From Curtobacterium sp. L6-1 (GTDB lineage Bacteria > Actinomycetota > Actinomycetes > Actinomycetales > Microbacteriaceae), in NCBI RefSeq assembly GCF_018885305.1, contig NZ_CP076544.1, positions 930,001 to 994,000 of the forward strand: a stretch of 64,000 nt of DNA, given 5' to 3'. Below, in pieces: positions 9,229 through 17,509 of the stretch. The translations under genes and the position numbers were made by a program. How positions within the stretch are numbered: the first letter of the stretch is position 1; every line of letters starts with the position of its first letter. Under the pieces are notes generated by a model. That model did not search any database. It had not been told where the DNA came from and saw nothing but the letters and a program-made list of their open reading frames with translations.

Positions 9229-10634
9229 CCGATCGCCGGCCCGTCGACACGCGTTCCCGCCGTCCCGTCGCGACGCGGTCGCGTCGTGGCGCGGGCCCGG
9301 AGCGCACCGGGACGGTCGCCGGCCTGACGAACGTCCGCACCCGCCTGGTCGGGGACCGTGAGGACGTCGCCGCCGACGCCGTCGTCGGCCTGGTCCGCGC
9401 GTGGCGCACGGCCGGGAGGCTCGTCACGCGCACCTGGGACGAGGTGTCGTCCGTGGTCACCGGCCTGGGCTGGACCGTCCTGCTCCTCACGCTCGTCGCG
9501 TTCGTCGTGGGGTACCGTCTCGGCCTCCGCGAGGTCGTGGTCGTCGGGTGGGCGGGCGCCGTCCTCGTGGTGGTCGCCGCGGCCGCACTGCTGGGACGCT
9601 CGCGCCTGGTGATCCGCATGTCCCTGCCGCAGGCCCGTGTCGTGGTCGGCGACGCCGCCGGGGTGACCGTCACGGCGGAGAACCCGGCACGGCTGCCCTC
9701 GGTCCCGACCACGGTGGAGCTCCCGATCGGCGAGGGGCTCGTCGACGTGGCGATCCCCGCGGTCGCCCCGCGCGGCTTCCACCAGCAGCACGTCCCGGTC
9801 CCGACCACCCGACGGGGCGTCCTGGACGTCGGGCCGGTGACGGGCGTCCGCGCGGACCCGGTCGGGCTCGTCCGACGGGAGCTCGTCTGGACCGCCCGGG
9901 AGCAGGTCGTCGTGCACCCGCGGACCATCGCCATCCCGTCCACGAGCACCGGCCTGGTCCGTGACCTCGAGGGGCAGGCGACCACGGACCTTTCCCCGGC
10001 CGACATCTCGTTCCACGCGATCCGCGAGTACGTGCCCGGCGACGACCCCCGCACGATCCACTGGCGGTCGACCGCGAAGACCGGGGCGTTCATGGTCCGG
10101 CAGTTCGAGGACACCCGACGGTCGCACCTGGTCGTCGCCCTCGGCGTCTCGCGCACGGAGTTCCGCGACGACGACGAGTTCGAGCTCGCGGTGAGCGTCG
10201 CCGCCTCGCTCGGGTCGCGAGCGGTGCGGGACGGTCGCGAGGTCACGGTCGTCGTCTCCGAGCGCACGCCGGAGTTCGCGAAGCGGCCGGTGCGGGCCGT
10301 GCACCCGCTGCCGACCGTCACCCCCACACGGCTCCTCGACGCCTTCGCCCGGGTGGGACTCGCCGACGCCTGCCTGCCGATCGCCGAGGTCGCCGCGCTC
10401 GTCGGCCGGGACACCGCCGGGATCTCGGTCGCGTTCCTCGTCGTCGGCTCGAGCGTCCCGGTGACGTCCCTGCGCCTCGCCGCGACGCGGTTCCCGGTCG
10501 GGGTGGAGGTCGTCGCGGTCGTCTGCGAACCGGAGGCCGTCCCGCGGTCGGTCCGGGTCGCCGGCCTGACCGTGATGACGATCGGGTACCTCGAGGACCT
10601 GCGGCACGCCCTGCACCGGTCGGTGGGCGGATGA
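9225..10634 (+). CDS. DUF58 domain protein with two membrane helices
   Basis: 469 residues. After a basic cytoplasmic N-terminus come two adjacent membrane helices (about 82-125), then the DUF58 core with its hallmark YVPGDDPRTIHW...TAKTGAFMVRQFED near residues 268-294. The rest resembles a VWA-like fold with an Asp/Glu-rich segment, usual in this family. GTG 9225 overlaps the moxR stop by 4 bp, and its own stop overlaps the next ATG by 4 bp. DUF58 proteins are regular partners of MoxR ATPases; the molecular role is not settled in general, and here it is best seen as the membrane-bound target or adaptor of the ATPase. Confidence 0.9.
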   Translation: MTDRRPVDTRSRRPVATRSRRGAGPERTGTVAGLTNVRTRLVGDREDVAADAVVGLVRAWRTAGRLVTRTWDEVSSVVTGLGWTVLLLTLVAFVVGYRLGLREVVVVGWAGAVLVVVAAAALLGRSRLVIRMSLPQARVVVGDAAGVTVTAENPARLPSVPTTVELPIGEGLVDVAIPAVAPRGFHQQHVPVPTTRRGVLDVGPVTGVRADPVGLVRRELVWTAREQVVVHPRTIAIPSTSTGLVRDLEGQATTDLSPADISFHAIREYVPGDDPRTIHWRSTAKTGAFMVRQFEDTRRSHLVVALGVSRTEFRDDDEFELAVSVAASLGSRAVRDGREVTVVVSERTPEFAKRPVRAVHPLPTVTPTRLLDAFARVGLADACLPIAEVAALVGRDTAGISVAFLVVGSSVPVTSLRLAATRFPVGVEVVAVVCEPEAVPRSVRVAGLTVMTIGYLEDLRHALHRSVGG

Positions 10635-12973
10635 GCGGCGGACCCGACATCCGGCGGCCGCGCGGTGCTGCGCGCCGGACCCGCACGTCGCCGGTGCGGC
10701 TCGTCGGCGGGACCCTCACGGTGTGGCTCCTCCTCGCGGTCGCGAGCGTCGCGTGGTGGCCCGTCCACGAGGACGTCGGCATGGTGGTCGCCGGGGTCAC
10801 GGCGCTGGTCGTCGGCTCGGTGGTGGCGCTGCTCGGAGCCGTGTCGCGCCTCCCGGCCGCGGTCGTCGCCCTGGCGACCGTCGTGGGGTTCGCGGCGACG
10901 GGCGTGCCCGCCGCCGTCCCGGACGAGGCGTCCGGGCTGCTCCCCACCGGTCGCGGGCTCGTCGACCTGTTCGCCGGCGTCGCCCTCGGGTGGCGACAGC
11001 TGCTGACGATCACCCTGCCGGTCGGGTCGTACGAGGCGCTGCTCGTGCCGTACTTCGCCACGGTGCTCCTCGCGGCGGTGACCGGCATGACGATCGCGAC
11101 CAGGGCCTCCCGTCCGGAACTCGCCGGCCTGCCGGCGCTCGTCGTCTTCGTCGCCGGGGTCGTCGTCGGGCCGACGCGGCTCGAGACCTCGGTGACCACC
11201 GGTGTGGTCCTGGTCGGCGTCGCGCTCGTCTGGGCGCTGACCGTCCGGCACAGCCGTCGTGCGGTCGCCGTGGCGAGCACGACCGGCGGCCGGGTACCGG
11301 TCGCCCGGGCCGTCGTCCGTCCCGCCCTGGTCGGGACCGCCACCATCGCCCTCGCCGCCGTCCTGGCGACCGGTCTCGCACTGGCGGCGCCGCCGAGTGC
11401 GGGTCGCACCGTCGCGCGCACGGACGTGGTGAAGCCGTTCGACCCGCGCGACCACGTCAGCCCGCTCAGCGGGTTCCGCGCCTACCAGCAGTCCGAGGCC
11501 GTGGACCGGACCCAGCTGACCGTCACCGGTCTGCCGGCCGGGGCCCTCGTGCGGATCGCCACCCTCGACACCTACGACGGCGTCGTGTACCGGGTCGGCG
11601 GACCGGACGGGACGACGTCGTCCGGCTCCTTCGAGCGGGTGCCCACGTCGGTGGACACCCGCGGCGTCCGCGGCACCGAGGTGCGGGTCGGCGTCACCGT
11701 CTCGGGCTACCGCGGCGTCTGGCTGCCGACGGTCGGGGACCTCGAGTCCGTCCGCTTCACCGGCCCCGAGGCCGCTCGGCAGCGCACCGGGTTCTTCTAC
11801 AACCGCTCGACGGGCACGGCCGCACTCGTGGACGGTGTGACGGAGGGGACCCGCTACTCGCTCACGGCCGTGCTCCCGGACCAGCCCACCGAGGACGAGC
11901 TCGCCGGAGCGCGACCGGGGACCGCGTCGGTGCCGGCACCGCGCTCGGTGCCGGACGCGGTCCGGGAGGCGGTACGGGCGGACGCCGATGCCGGCACCCC
12001 GGACGGGACGCGGCTCCTCACGGCGCTCCGCGCCCTGCAGCGCGACGGCTACGTCAGCCACGGCGTCGGCGACGACCGAGCGAGCCGGAGCGGACACGGG
12101 GCCGACCGCATCCAGCAGCTGCTCACGGCCCGTCCGATGGTGGGGGACCAGGAGCAGTACGCGGTCGCCGCGGCGCTCATGGCGGACGAGATCGGGTTCC
12201 CGGCGCGGGTCGTCCTGGGCTTCACGCCGGGTGGCGACGCGGGGACCGGGCCGGAGGCCGCCGAGGACGGCGTCACCACGTTCCGCGGCTCCGACATCAC
12301 CGCGCGCATCGAGGTCGACACCGCACAGTGGGGCTGGGTGGTGCTCGACCCGAACCCCGTCGTGCGCGAGATCCCGGACGAGTCCGAGGAGACCCCGCGG
12401 CCCGTGACGCGGCCGGAGACCGTCGTGCCGCCGCCGCCCGCGGAGCAGCAGCGACAGGACCAGCAGACCCCGCCGCAGGCCGACCGGGAGACTCCGCCGT
12501 CGCAGCCGACCTGGTTGCGGGTGCTCCTCGCGGTGCTGCCGTGGGCGATCGGGGTGCTCGGGCTCGCTGCGCTCGTGCTGGCACCCGCCGCGGTCATCGT
12601 GACCGTGAAGCGGTTGCGACGCCGCCGCCGACGACGTGCCCCGGACGCTCGGACACGGGTCGTCGGCGCGTGGGATGAGTACCGCGACGCACTGCTCGAC
12701 CACGGGCACGAGGTCCCGCTGACGGCCACCCGACGGGAGGTCGCGGCCTCGTCACCGGGGTCCGGCGGCACCGGACTGGCGGTTGAGGCGGACGCGGCGG
12801 TCTTCGGCCCGGTCGACGTCGGCGACCCCGTCGCGGACCGGACCTGGGCCGAGGCGTCGGCGGCGATCGCGGCGCTCGGGGCGGGGCAGGACCGGCGCGC
12901 ACGTCTCCGGGCGGCGACGTCGCTGCGCTCGCTGCGACGGCAGCCTGTCGGAGGGCGCTCCGATCGGCGATGA
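10631..12973 (+). CDS. polytopic transglutaminase-like protein with degenerate active site
   Basis: 780 residues. An N-terminal block of about six to seven membrane helices (about 22-250) is followed by an outside region with the transglutaminase-like core, a helix at about 630-655 and a cytoplasmic tail, the layout of TgpA/DUF3488-type proteins. In the core, the family pattern G-x-C-E-x-(F/Y)-A appears as GDQEQYA with Gln507 where the nucleophilic Cys should be, followed by GFPARVVLGF. The HAWVEV strand reads TARIEV, with Thr557 in place of His, while the Asp of DPNP (573) remains. So two of the three catalytic residues are missing and protease or crosslinking activity is unlikely. Overlaps DUF58 by 4 bp; probable third member of the MoxR complex. 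Confidence 0.85.
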   Translation: MSGGPDIRRPRGAARRTRTSPVRLVGGTLTVWLLLAVASVAWWPVHEDVGMVVAGVTALVVGSVVALLGAVSRLPAAVVALATVVGFAATGVPAAVPDEASGLLPTGRGLVDLFAGVALGWRQLLTITLPVGSYEALLVPYFATVLLAAVTGMTIATRASRPELAGLPALVVFVAGVVVGPTRLETSVTTGVVLVGVALVWALTVRHSRRAVAVASTTGGRVPVARAVVRPALVGTATIALAAVLATGLALAAPPSAGRTVARTDVVKPFDPRDHVSPLSGFRAYQQSEAVDRTQLTVTGLPAGALVRIATLDTYDGVVYRVGGPDGTTSSGSFERVPTSVDTRGVRGTEVRVGVTVSGYRGVWLPTVGDLESVRFTGPEAARQRTGFFYNRSTGTAALVDGVTEGTRYSLTAVLPDQPTEDELAGARPGTASVPAPRSVPDAVREAVRADADAGTPDGTRLLTALRALQRDGYVSHGVGDDRASRSGHGADRIQQLLTARPMVGDQEQYAVAAALMADEIGFPARVVLGFTPGGDAGTGPEAAEDGVTTFRGSDITARIEVDTAQWGWVVLDPNPVVREIPDESEETPRPVTRPETVVPPPPAEQQRQDQQTPPQADRETPPSQPTWLRVLLAVLPWAIGVLGLAALVLAPAAVIVTVKRLRRRRRRRAPDARTRVVGAWDEYRDALLDHGHEVPLTATRREVAASSPGSGGTGLAVEADAAVFGPVDVGDPVADRTWAEASAAIAALGAGQDRRARLRAATSLRSLRRQPVGGRSDRR

Positions 12974-12974
12974 C

Positions 12975-12980
12975 TACGAT
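12975..12980 (+). promoter_or_regulatory. candidate -10 element (TACGAT) of the FHA gene
   Basis: TACGAT starts just after the stop of the transglutaminase-like gene and lies 53 bp before the FHA start. The gap and this hexamer suggest that the FHA gene can be transcribed on its own as well as by read-through. Confidence 0.4.
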
Positions 12981-13033
12981 GTCGGGAGGCCGGAAGCACC
13001 TGGCGGACGGTCGGACGAGGACAGAGGCACCCT

Positions 13034-14989
13034 GTGATCAGATGCGAACACTGCGGATCGACGCTTCCGGACGGAGCGATCTTCTGCGGTGAGTGCGGAC
13101 GAGCTGTCACGACCTCGGCAGCGCGTCGGACCGCACCCATCGAGCCCACCGACCGCGCCACCCCGCCGCCCCTGCAACAGCCGGACGCGCACGGCCGGCC
13201 GATCGACCCCGCCGCCGACGCCTGGCTGCCCGAGTCGACGCTCGACCCCGCGACGCGCGCCTGGCTGACGGGGGCGGACCGCGGTGGAGCCCGCACCGCG
13301 GCCGGTCCGGACACCGCAGCAGGACCGGACACCGCAGCCGTCCGTGACGCCGACCGCGCGGTCGCGTCCGGCGCCGGAACGCCGGACCACGCGGACCTGT
13401 CCCCGCGCAGCGCTCCCACACACGTGCACGGCTCCGGGTCCGGGCTCGGCGACTGGACCGGGGCATCGACCACGGTGGACGCGACCGTCGACCAGCCCGA
13501 GCCGACCCTCGACCCCGACGCCTTCCCCGCCGAGTCGGTCGCCCCGCAGGACGACCTCGAGGTCCAGCGGGCCGACGCCTGGGAAGCCGCCGAGGCCGCT
13601 CCCGACCAGAGCGCTCCCGACGCCGCTCCGGCCGCCGAGGCCGCTCCCGTCTGGGCGCCGCCCGCAGCACCCGCCGCGCCGGCGACCGGGCCCTCGTGGT
13701 GGATCGGTCGCGCACCGTCGGCCGACGCGACGAGCACCGCCGACTCCGCTGACGCCGACGGTGCGACCGCCGGCAGCTTCGAGGACGCACCCCGCCCGGG
13801 CGACACCGCGGCGTTCCAGCCCCTCGCCGGACCGGTCGTCGAACGCCGGACACCGCGTCCGATGCCACTCGTCACCCCGGGCAGCGCGAGCGCGACCTGC
13901 CACGTGTGCGGCCACACGCTCGAACCCGACGACATCTTCTGCGAGGAGTGCGGTTCGGTCCGGCCCGCGGTCACCGCGGCGTTCACCGGCCCGGTCATGC
14001 CGCTGCCGCTCGCCCGTCCGGACTGGGCTGCCGACGAGGAAGCCCTGCGCAGCGCGGTCTCCGATGCCCACGAGCTGACCGAGGAGTCGGACGGCCTGCC
14101 CGAGGAGTCGGCCGGGCCGGACGATGCAGCCGGATCCGACGATGCGGCCGGATCCGACGAGGCGGCCGGACCGGACGAGTCGGGCGACTCCGATGAGACC
14201 GACGGCTCCGGCGATCCGGCCGGGCCCGCGGTCTCCGACGGGCCCGGGGTCCCGGACAGCGCCGCAGTGCCGTCGGACGAGCCGACGGGGGGCGACGACG
14301 ACCCCGCCGACGGGGACGTCCGAGCGGCCGCCGACACGGAGGAGGCGGACGTCGACACCGACGCTGCCTCCACCGACGGATCGGCCCCGGTCGGAGCGGT
14401 TGACGCCTCCGACGACGGTGCCGAGCACCCCGCGGAGGCGCCCGTCGCCGCGGCCTCCTCCACACCGGCCGGGACGGAGGCGCAGCCTCCGACCGCCGCG
14501 CCGCTCCCGCCCGTCGACGGCTCACCGGTCAGTACTGCCGTCGCTTCGCCGTCGGTGCCGGAGGATGCTGGACGCGCCGGGGCACAGCCGACCGTTGCCG
14601 ACGACCAGCCGGAGGCCGACGAGGACGTCGAGGAGACCCGCATCGTCTCGCGTGCTCCCGAACGTGAGCCCTTCCTGCTGCACTTCAGCACGGGGGAGCG
14701 CCTCGGTGTGCACGGATCGGCCCTGCTCGGGCGGCTGCCCCGACCGGACGCCGACGAGCACTTCGACGGGCTGTTGACGATCCGCGACCCCGGCAAGTCG
14801 GTCTCGAAGACGCACCTGGAGCTCGGCCGTGACGGCGACGACCTGTGGGTGTCCGACCGGCACTCCGGCAACGGCACGATGATCCGACACATTGACGGCT
14901 CCATCCGTCGGTGCGAGCCGGGGCGGCGCTACCGCGTCGAGCGTGGCGCCCGGGTGGACATCGGGGAGCAGTTCTTCCTGGTGCAGTGA
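13034..14989 (+). CDS. double zinc-ribbon protein with C-terminal FHA domain
   Basis: 651 residues, GTG start with AGAGG upstream. An N-terminal zinc ribbon (CEHCG...CGECG, residues 4-23) and a second one near 290-310 (CHVCG...CEECG) flank and interrupt long low-complexity Ala/Pro/Asp/Glu segments. Residues about 350-540 are strongly acidic, including four 18-bp repeat units at 14111-14182. The C-terminal 100 residues form an FHA domain (LLGR, SKTHLEL, DRHSGNGT), which binds phosphothreonine. No membrane helix. In this locus the obvious ligand is a phosphosite made by the upstream kinase and removed by the phosphatase; the zinc ribbons suggest a protein or nucleic acid partner. Family known as zinc-ribbon/FHA proteins; the specific function is unknown. 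Confidence 0.88.
   Translation: MIRCEHCGSTLPDGAIFCGECGRAVTTSAARRTAPIEPTDRATPPPLQQPDAHGRPIDPAADAWLPESTLDPATRAWLTGADRGGARTAAGPDTAAGPDTAAVRDADRAVASGAGTPDHADLSPRSAPTHVHGSGSGLGDWTGASTTVDATVDQPEPTLDPDAFPAESVAPQDDLEVQRADAWEAAEAAPDQSAPDAAPAAEAAPVWAPPAAPAAPATGPSWWIGRAPSADATSTADSADADGATAGSFEDAPRPGDTAAFQPLAGPVVERRTPRPMPLVTPGSASATCHVCGHTLEPDDIFCEECGSVRPAVTAAFTGPVMPLPLARPDWAADEEALRSAVSDAHELTEESDGLPEESAGPDDAAGSDDAAGSDEAAGPDESGDSDETDGSGDPAGPAVSDGPGVPDSAAVPSDEPTGGDDDPADGDVRAAADTEEADVDTDAASTDGSAPVGAVDASDDGAEHPAEAPVAAASSTPAGTEAQPPTAAPLPPVDGSPVSTAVASPSVPEDAGRAGAQPTVADDQPEADEDVEETRIVSRAPEREPFLLHFSTGERLGVHGSALLGRLPRPDADEHFDGLLTIRDPGKSVSKTHLELGRDGDDLWVSDRHSGNGTMIRHIDGSIRRCEPGRRYRVERGARVDIGEQFFLVQ
14111..14182 (+). 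repeat. 18-bp in-frame minisatellite, four units
   Basis: Units begin at 14111, 14129, 14147 and 14165; the middle two differ at one base in their last third. They encode the acidic hexapeptide A-G-(S/P)-D-(D/E)-A in the linker of the FHA protein. Confidence 0.75.
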
Positions 14990-15213
14990 GGCCGGGCGAC
15001 CGGGCCGCTGCTGACGGCGGGCTGATGCTGCTCGTGAGGCGATGCTGCTGGTGCGCCGCCCGCGGGGGAGGAGCGCGCACTGCAGCTCCGTTCCTGCGCC
15101 GGGATCCTGCTGCGTACCGACCTCTCCTGCACAGGTGACGCGATCAACCGCCGCCGTCCACAGAGCCCTCGAGACGGCAACCGAGGCGTTGGCCGAGCTG
15201 CTGCAATCGATGC

Positions 15214-17085
15214 ATGGAACCCCGAGCCGCACGCACGACCGCCACGGTCGCAGCCGCCCTGCTCGTCGTCGCCGCGGTCACGGGAGGGTCCGGTGGTCGG
15301 CCGGAGCTGCTCGCCGCCGCTGCCGCCTGTGCGCTGATCGGCGCCCTGGTCCAGAGGCCAGCAGAGTCCGCCGCGCGACCTGCGCCCGTCGTCCCGCCGG
15401 TGGCCGGTCCGTCCGGTCCGACGCCTGAGGTCCCCGTCGACGACGGAGACGGAGACGGTGGCGGTGGCGACGAGGTCGTGGTCTCGGTCGAGCAGTGCCT
15501 CGGCATCGTGCGGCCACCCGGACCGATCACCAGCGCCAGCGTCCCCGCGGACGAGACACCGGCTCGCGGTCTGGACCCACCGACCACCGTCCGGTCCGTC
15601 CTGGTGGGGCGAGACGAGACCGGGCGGGTCCGCACCGTCGATCCCGCGCGAGGCGTCGTCGTCTGCGGCCGCGGGGCACTCGCACGTGCCGTCTTCGCCG
15701 CCCTCGTCGACCAGCTCGACGGACTGCGCCCTGCCGTGCCGGACACGGAAGGCGCGTCGGCCTGGCCGGACGCGGCGGGAGCACCGGCGTCGCCGCCCGC
15801 AGGAGACCGGTCGGCCTCGCTCGACGGGGACCAGGGACCCGCGACGGATGCTGACGGGCGCCCGAGGGATGGCAGCGGGCTCCCGACGGACGACGGCGGG
15901 CACTCGACGATGGGGCTCCCGACACACGCCGGCTCCCTGCGCGTCGCCGCGGACACCAGCATCCTCGGCGGGCGGATCGTCCGCACCGGGATGCCCGAGG
16001 GCACTGCGGCGGCGTCTCTGCTCGCCGAGGACGGCACCGTCCTCGGATCGGTGGTCCTCGTGCCGTGCGACACCGCCGTTCCGCGACGGTACGGCGCGGT
16101 CGTGGACGTGACGCGGTACGGCTGCCGTCTCCGGCACGGGTCCTCCAGCGGCGAACCGGACGGGCCGGGGGAGCGCGGGGAGGCGGGCACGCGCGCGACG
16201 GGCACGGGGCACCAGGTCGGTGTCGCGGTCGTGCCGACGCTGCCGCTGCTCATCACCCCGAGCAGCGCGACGACCGTCGTCGGTCCGGTCGACCGCTGCA
16301 GCGCAGGGACCACGGCCGTTCCGACCGGGACGACGACCCGCGACGGCCGGTCAGCGGGACGACGTCAGCGCAGGCCGGAACCGACCCGCACAGCACCCAC
16401 AGGGACGCCGCCGCCGAGCACCCGTTCACCGGTCGCGGCCAGGACCTCGGCTGCGGCGTCGGCGTCGACCAGACCGTTGCGGGTGAGCAGCGTCAACGCG
16501 GCGAGCGTCCCGGCACGCAGGGCGCCGTCGAGCACCTTGACGGCGACGGCCGGACCGCCGGGCACGCCCATCACCATGACGCCCTCGGCACCGAGCTTCG
16601 CGACGACCCCGAGGCGTTCGATCGTCACGGTGTTCGCCCGACCGACGCCGTCGATCGCCCACGGGTTCGCCAGGACCGCGTCGGTCAGGGCGGCCGAGTC
16701 CTCGTCCGCGCGGGCCACCACACCCGCGATGCCGCGCGCGAGCCCGACGAGCGTGAGGGGGAACACCGGCGCGCCGCACCCGTCGGTGCCCACCACGTCG
16801 ACGACCTCGCCCGTGGCGTCCTCGACCGTGCTGCGGACCGCGCGCTGGAGCGGGTGGTCGATGTCCAGGTACGTGCCCTCGTCCCAGCCGTGCACCCGGC
16901 AGGCGGCGAGCATGCCGGCGTGCTTGCCCGAGCAGTTCATCGCGAGGCGGCGCGGCCCGGCCATGCTGCGGGCGGTCTCGCGGTCGAAGGGCAGGTCGGG
17001 CGGGCAGCCGAGGTCGTCCTCCACGTGGTCGAAGCGCTCGAGCATCCGCAGCGCGAGCGACTGGTGCGAGGGGGTCCCCGCGTGA
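15214..17085 (+). CDS. membrane protein of unknown function; 3' end uncertain
   Basis: I do not recognise this gene. The frame from ATG 15214 has strong G/C third positions and opens with two short membrane helices (about 9-24 and 31-47), followed by an acidic Gly/Asp linker and a soluble domain of about 250 residues with VGRDETGRVRTVDP and a VVVCGRGALARAVFAAL stretch. That arrangement faintly recalls a Walker-A-less FtsK/SpoIIIE-type core, which is only a guess. Codon bias fades near 16350, yet the frame stays open to 17085, antisense to most of the asparaginase gene. No other forward frame stops sooner than 16486. Either the protein ends in antisense-encoded residues or a frameshift has removed its stop. 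Confidence refers to a real gene from 15214 to about 16350. Confidence 0.5.
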   Translation: MEPRAARTTATVAAALLVVAAVTGGSGGRPELLAAAAACALIGALVQRPAESAARPAPVVPPVAGPSGPTPEVPVDDGDGDGGGGDEVVVSVEQCLGIVRPPGPITSASVPADETPARGLDPPTTVRSVLVGRDETGRVRTVDPARGVVVCGRGALARAVFAALVDQLDGLRPAVPDTEGASAWPDAAGAPASPPAGDRSASLDGDQGPATDADGRPRDGSGLPTDDGGHSTMGLPTHAGSLRVAADTSILGGRIVRTGMPEGTAAASLLAEDGTVLGSVVLVPCDTAVPRRYGAVVDVTRYGCRLRHGSSSGEPDGPGERGEAGTRATGTGHQVGVAVVPTLPLLITPSSATTVVGPVDRCSAGTTAVPTGTTTRDGRSAGRRQRRPEPTRTAPTGTPPPSTRSPVAARTSAAASASTRPLRVSSVNAASVPARRAPSSTLTATAGPPGTPITMTPSAPSFATTPRRSIVTVFARPTPSIAHGFARTASVRAAESSSARATTPAMPRASPTSVRGNTGAPHPSVPTTSTTSPVASSTVLRTARWSGWSMSRYVPSSQPCTRQAASMPACLPEQFIARRRGPAMLRAVSRSKGRSGGQPRSSSTWSKRSSIRSASDWCEGVPA

Positions 17086-17351
17086 CTGGCCGTCGTCATG
17101 ACGAGCTCGTCGCCGGCGAACAGCGCGCCTGCCCTACGGATCGCCAGGGCCTGCAGGGGCTTCATCGTCGACCGCGGGTAGACGCTGGCGCCGGTGTCGC
17201 CGACGGCGTCGAGCACGGTGCCGTCCGCCTGGACGACGACGCCGGCCCCGACGTGTCGGCTCTCGTCGAACCCGGAGCGGTCGAGGACGGCCAACTCGAC
17301 CGATCCGTCGGCGGTGAGAGGATGACGGTCGGTGCTGGTGGCCGTGGACAT
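16365..17351 (-). CDS. asparaginase of the Rhizobium-type (Asparaginase_II) family
   Basis: 328 residues, hydrolyses asparagine to aspartate and ammonia in the cytoplasm. It belongs to the pfam Asparaginase_II group rather than the E. coli AnsA/AnsB fold: the SxxK motif is STMK near residues 60-63, and NCSGKHAGML and GTDGCGAP carry the cysteines and lysine of the active centre. No signal peptide. ATG 17351 is preceded by TAGGAT and a 6-nt spacer with no Shine-Dalgarno sequence, so the mRNA is probably leaderless. It is convergent with, and largely overlapped by, the open frame from 15214, and divergent from the OsmC gene. Confidence 0.9.
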   Translation of the reverse strand: MSTATSTDRHPLTADGSVELAVLDRSGFDESRHVGAGVVVQADGTVLDAVGDTGASVYPRSTMKPLQALAIRRAGALFAGDELVMTTASHAGTPSHQSLALRMLERFDHVEDDLGCPPDLPFDRETARSMAGPRRLAMNCSGKHAGMLAACRVHGWDEGTYLDIDHPLQRAVRSTVEDATGEVVDVVGTDGCGAPVFPLTLVGLARGIAGVVARADEDSAALTDAVLANPWAIDGVGRANTVTIERLGVVAKLGAEGVMVMGVPGGPAVAVKVLDGALRAGTLAALTLLTRNGLVDADAAAEVLAATGERVLGGGVPVGAVRVGSGLR

Positions 17352-17357
17352 GGCGCG

Positions 17358-17363
17358 ATCCTA
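17358..17363 (-). promoter_or_regulatory. leaderless -10 element (TAGGAT) of asparaginase
   Basis: On the minus strand TAGGAT is followed by six bases and then the ATG at 17351, putting the transcription start at or next to the start codon. Confidence 0.6.
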
Positions 17364-17370
17364 CCGAGGA

Positions 17371-17450
17371 CCGCGACCGCGACGACCGCGGCGACCGCGA
17401 CCGCGACCGCGGCGACGGGACCGAGACCGACATCGAGATCGAGATCGAGA
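17371..17450 (+). repeat. hexanucleotide-type repeat in a divergent intergenic region
   Basis: Irregular array of GACCGC/GCGACC units passing into GAGATC/GAGACC units, between the asparaginase and OsmC starts. The strand has almost no T, so it is purine/cytosine skewed. No clear forward promoter is visible in it. Confidence 0.6.
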
Positions 17451-17509
17451 CGACCGCGGCCGCAGCACGACCACCGCGACCGACGACCGACGTGACGAAG
17501 GGACCCCCG

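Noticed and set aside
15144..16313. Minus-strand frame as the real gene instead of the 15214 forward frame
   Set aside because: Ser/Pro/Thr-rich without hydrophobic segments or motifs, whereas the forward frame has membrane helices and strong third-position bias.
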